NCBI RefSeq assembly: GCF_002843355.2
Contig: NZ_PJAI02000010.1
Location: 62,001-126,000 of the forward strand
DNA from: Colwellia echini
GTDB taxonomy: Bacteria > Pseudomonadota > Gammaproteobacteria > Enterobacterales > Alteromonadaceae
Direction of reading: 5' to 3'
Length of the DNA stretch: 64,000 bases
Both the position numbers and the translations under genes were made by a program. Below are positions 62,398-64,000 of the stretch, in pieces (positions within the stretch are counted from its first letter, which is position 1; each line of letters begins with the position of its first letter). The notes below the pieces were generated by a model. The model saw nothing but the letters and a program-made list of their open reading frames with translations, did not search any database and was not told the DNA's origin.

Positions 62398-64000
62398 ATG
62401 ACTCAAATAAACTCTAGTACAAGCCGTTGTGGTGTTACTACAATAAAAGATAATACCAACTATCAAAACGATCCCTTAAGCGTTTATCAATTACTGTGCC
62501 ACGAAAAACAGAATAATATTCTGTTGGAGTCTGCCGAAATTGATAAAAAACATTTATTAAAAAGCTTATTATTAACCGACTCTGCTTTAAAAATAGTATG
62601 TAACGCAAATGCCGTAACTTTTACCGCATTAACGTTAAATGGTGAAACGGCCCTACAATTTGCAGCAACCGAATTAGCCGCTCATGCACATATCCAGTTT
62701 GATGATGATAAAAAATCATTTGTCGCAACTTTTGCAGCCGTTGAGACGGATCTTGATGAGAAAGCCCGTTTAAGTGCCATTAATCCATTTCATAGTTTAC
62801 GAATATTCAACCAACTCATTGATGATCAAAACCACCCTTTCGCGATATTTTTAGGTGGTGCTTTTGCCTTTGATTTAATGGCTATTGCTGAAGAGTTACC
62901 AGTAGTAGTTGACGGTGAAAATACTTGTCCTGATTTTGTTTATTACCTAGCCGAAACTCTAGTGGTTATAGATCATGAATTAAAAACTACTGAGATTATT
63001 GGTAATATTTTCACCGACCAAGGTATCGACCAAATACAGGCAACAGAACGTCAGTTAGCCATTAATGAGCGTGTTGCACAAATAAAGCAAACCCTAAGTA
63101 GCGCTATTAACACCGATCACGTTGCTAACTTAACTACTGAGTTAAATACTGACATTAATAGCGATTTAAATACCGCAACCAATATTGATATAAATGCTGA
63201 GTTACGTGTTGATATCAGCGATGAAAAATTTTGTGATATTGTAGAGCAATTAAAAGAAAACATCAGAGCAGGCGATATTTTTCAAGTTGTACCTTCTCGT
63301 ACTTTTACGCTTCCTTGTGCTGATTCAATTGCTGCTTATAAAGCGTTAAAAATCAGTAATCCTAGTCCATACATGTTTTACTTAAATGACAGTGATTTTT
63401 GTATGTTTGGCGCTTCCCCTGAGTCGGCAATTAAATATCAATCAAGTAATCGCCAAGTAGAAATTTACCCTATTGCAGGTACGCGTCCACGCGGTCGTGA
63501 TAAGCAAGGTAATATTTCGTTAGATTTAGACAGTCGCATAGAGTTAGAACTTCGCCAAGATAAAAAAGAGTCTGCTGAGCATATTATGCTTGTCGATTTA
63601 GCGCGTAATGATATTGCAAGAGTTTCACAACCTGGCACTCGTTATGTTGCTGATTTATTAAAAGTAGACCGATATTCACACGTAATGCATTTAGTTTCTC
63701 GGGTTTGCGGTACTTTACAAACCGATCTTGATGCTTTGCACGCTTATCAAGCTTGTATGAATATGGGCACACTTTCTGGCGCACCTAAAGTAAAAGCGAC
63801 TTCACTGATTCGTGAAGTAGAAGGTAAGCGCCGTGGTAGTTACGGTGGTGCTGTTGGTTATGTTACCGGTACTGGCGAAATGGATACCTGTATCGTTATC
63901 CGCTCTGCGTTTGTAAAAGACAATATTGCACAAGTACAAGCAGGTGCAGGTGTTGTTTATGACTCAGACCCACAAAGCGAAGCAAATGAGACCAGACAAA
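62398..64000 (+). CDS. trpE: Anthranilate synthase component I (3' end cut by window edge)
   Basis: Chorismate to anthranilate, first step of tryptophan synthesis. The feedback-inhibition motif LLES is at 42-45. The catalytic C-terminal chorismate-binding region is present (IRAGDIFQVVPSR near 290, IAGTRPRG, HIMLVDLARND, GTLSGAPKVKA, QAGAGVVYDSDP) and open at the right edge, so only a few tens of residues are missing. An Asn/Asp/Thr-rich linker at about 236-274 separates the two domains and is longer than usual. AGAAG upstream is the ribosome-binding site. Confidence 0.96.
   Translation, partial: MTQINSSTSRCGVTTIKDNTNYQNDPLSVYQLLCHEKQNNILLESAEIDKKHLLKSLLLTDSALKIVCNANAVTFTALTLNGETALQFAATELAAHAHIQFDDDKKSFVATFAAVETDLDEKARLSAINPFHSLRIFNQLIDDQNHPFAIFLGGAFAFDLMAIAEELPVVVDGENTCPDFVYYLAETLVVIDHELKTTEIIGNIFTDQGIDQIQATERQLAINERVAQIKQTLSSAINTDHVANLTTELNTDINSDLNTATNIDINAELRVDISDEKFCDIVEQLKENIRAGDIFQVVPSRTFTLPCADSIAAYKALKISNPSPYMFYLNDSDFCMFGASPESAIKYQSSNRQVEIYPIAGTRPRGRDKQGNISLDLDSRIELELRQDKKESAEHIMLVDLARNDIARVSQPGTRYVADLLKVDRYSHVMHLVSRVCGTLQTDLDALHAYQACMNMGTLSGAPKVKATSLIREVEGKRRGSYGGAVGYVTGTGEMDTCIVIRSAFVKDNIAQVQAGAGVVYDSDPQSEANETRQ

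Noticed and set aside
63584-63784. Minus-strand frame within trpE
   Set aside because: It lies fully antisense to conserved TrpE catalytic sequence.

Overview
The window reads as ordinary chromosome of an AT-rich marine gammaproteobacterium, most likely Colwellia or a close relative in the Alteromonadales. This rests on the protein sequences, on blocks of conserved gammaproteobacterial gene order, and on Na+-linked functions (PutP-type and NhaC/NhaD-type transporters, a MotY-like protein). The species is inferred, not proven. I see no rRNA, prophage, CRISPR array, complete insertion sequence or defence island.

Layout. 1-9200 carries katG (cut by the left edge), acnA, two small unknown genes and fumC, separated by long gene-poor gaps with repeats. 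9347-16822 is the conserved block rlmE-ftsH-folP-glmM-tpiA-secG-tRNA-Leu(GAG), with yhbY divergent from rlmE. 17043-22591 is a polyamine cluster: arginine decarboxylase, carboxy(nor)spermidine dehydrogenase, carboxy(nor)spermidine decarboxylase and agmatinase. Together these could take arginine through agmatine and putrescine to spermidine without S-adenosylmethionine decarboxylase. The cluster lies between greA and yhbY. 22917-29035 holds dapB-carA-carB-greA. 29239-36105 holds a small NTF2-like gene, an FKBP isomerase, putP, an EAL/HDOD signalling protein, an NhaC-type antiporter and a secreted alpha/beta hydrolase.

36960-41487 is zipA and ligA divergent from cysZ. 41661-46644 carries a lipoprotein, a MotY-like protein, RNase T, a 2-Cys peroxiredoxin, monothiol glutaredoxin and FeSOD. 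46766-50215 is lolCDE. It is followed by a PilZ-like gene, a 55-residue membrane protein and carbonic anhydrase, whose 3' end is duplicated in tandem. 52185-58771 is fadR / nhaD-dsbB / ycgN-like, mltB-like, ycgL, rnd; nhaD sits where nhaB is found in E. coli. 58976-64000 is rluB, yciO and the PHP-domain exonuclease gene, divergent from the trp operon (trpL, attenuator, trpE cut by the right edge).

The most unusual signals are: (i) a second Trp-rich reading frame with a strong ribosome-binding site between the trp attenuator and trpE; (ii) the polyamine module inside a conserved housekeeping block; (iii) a MITE-like intergenic repeat family with inverted ends; (iv) many short tandem repeats at gene borders and in protein linkers. 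Several genes use TTG or GTG starts that are set by a clear ribosome-binding site (carA, ftsH, dsbB).
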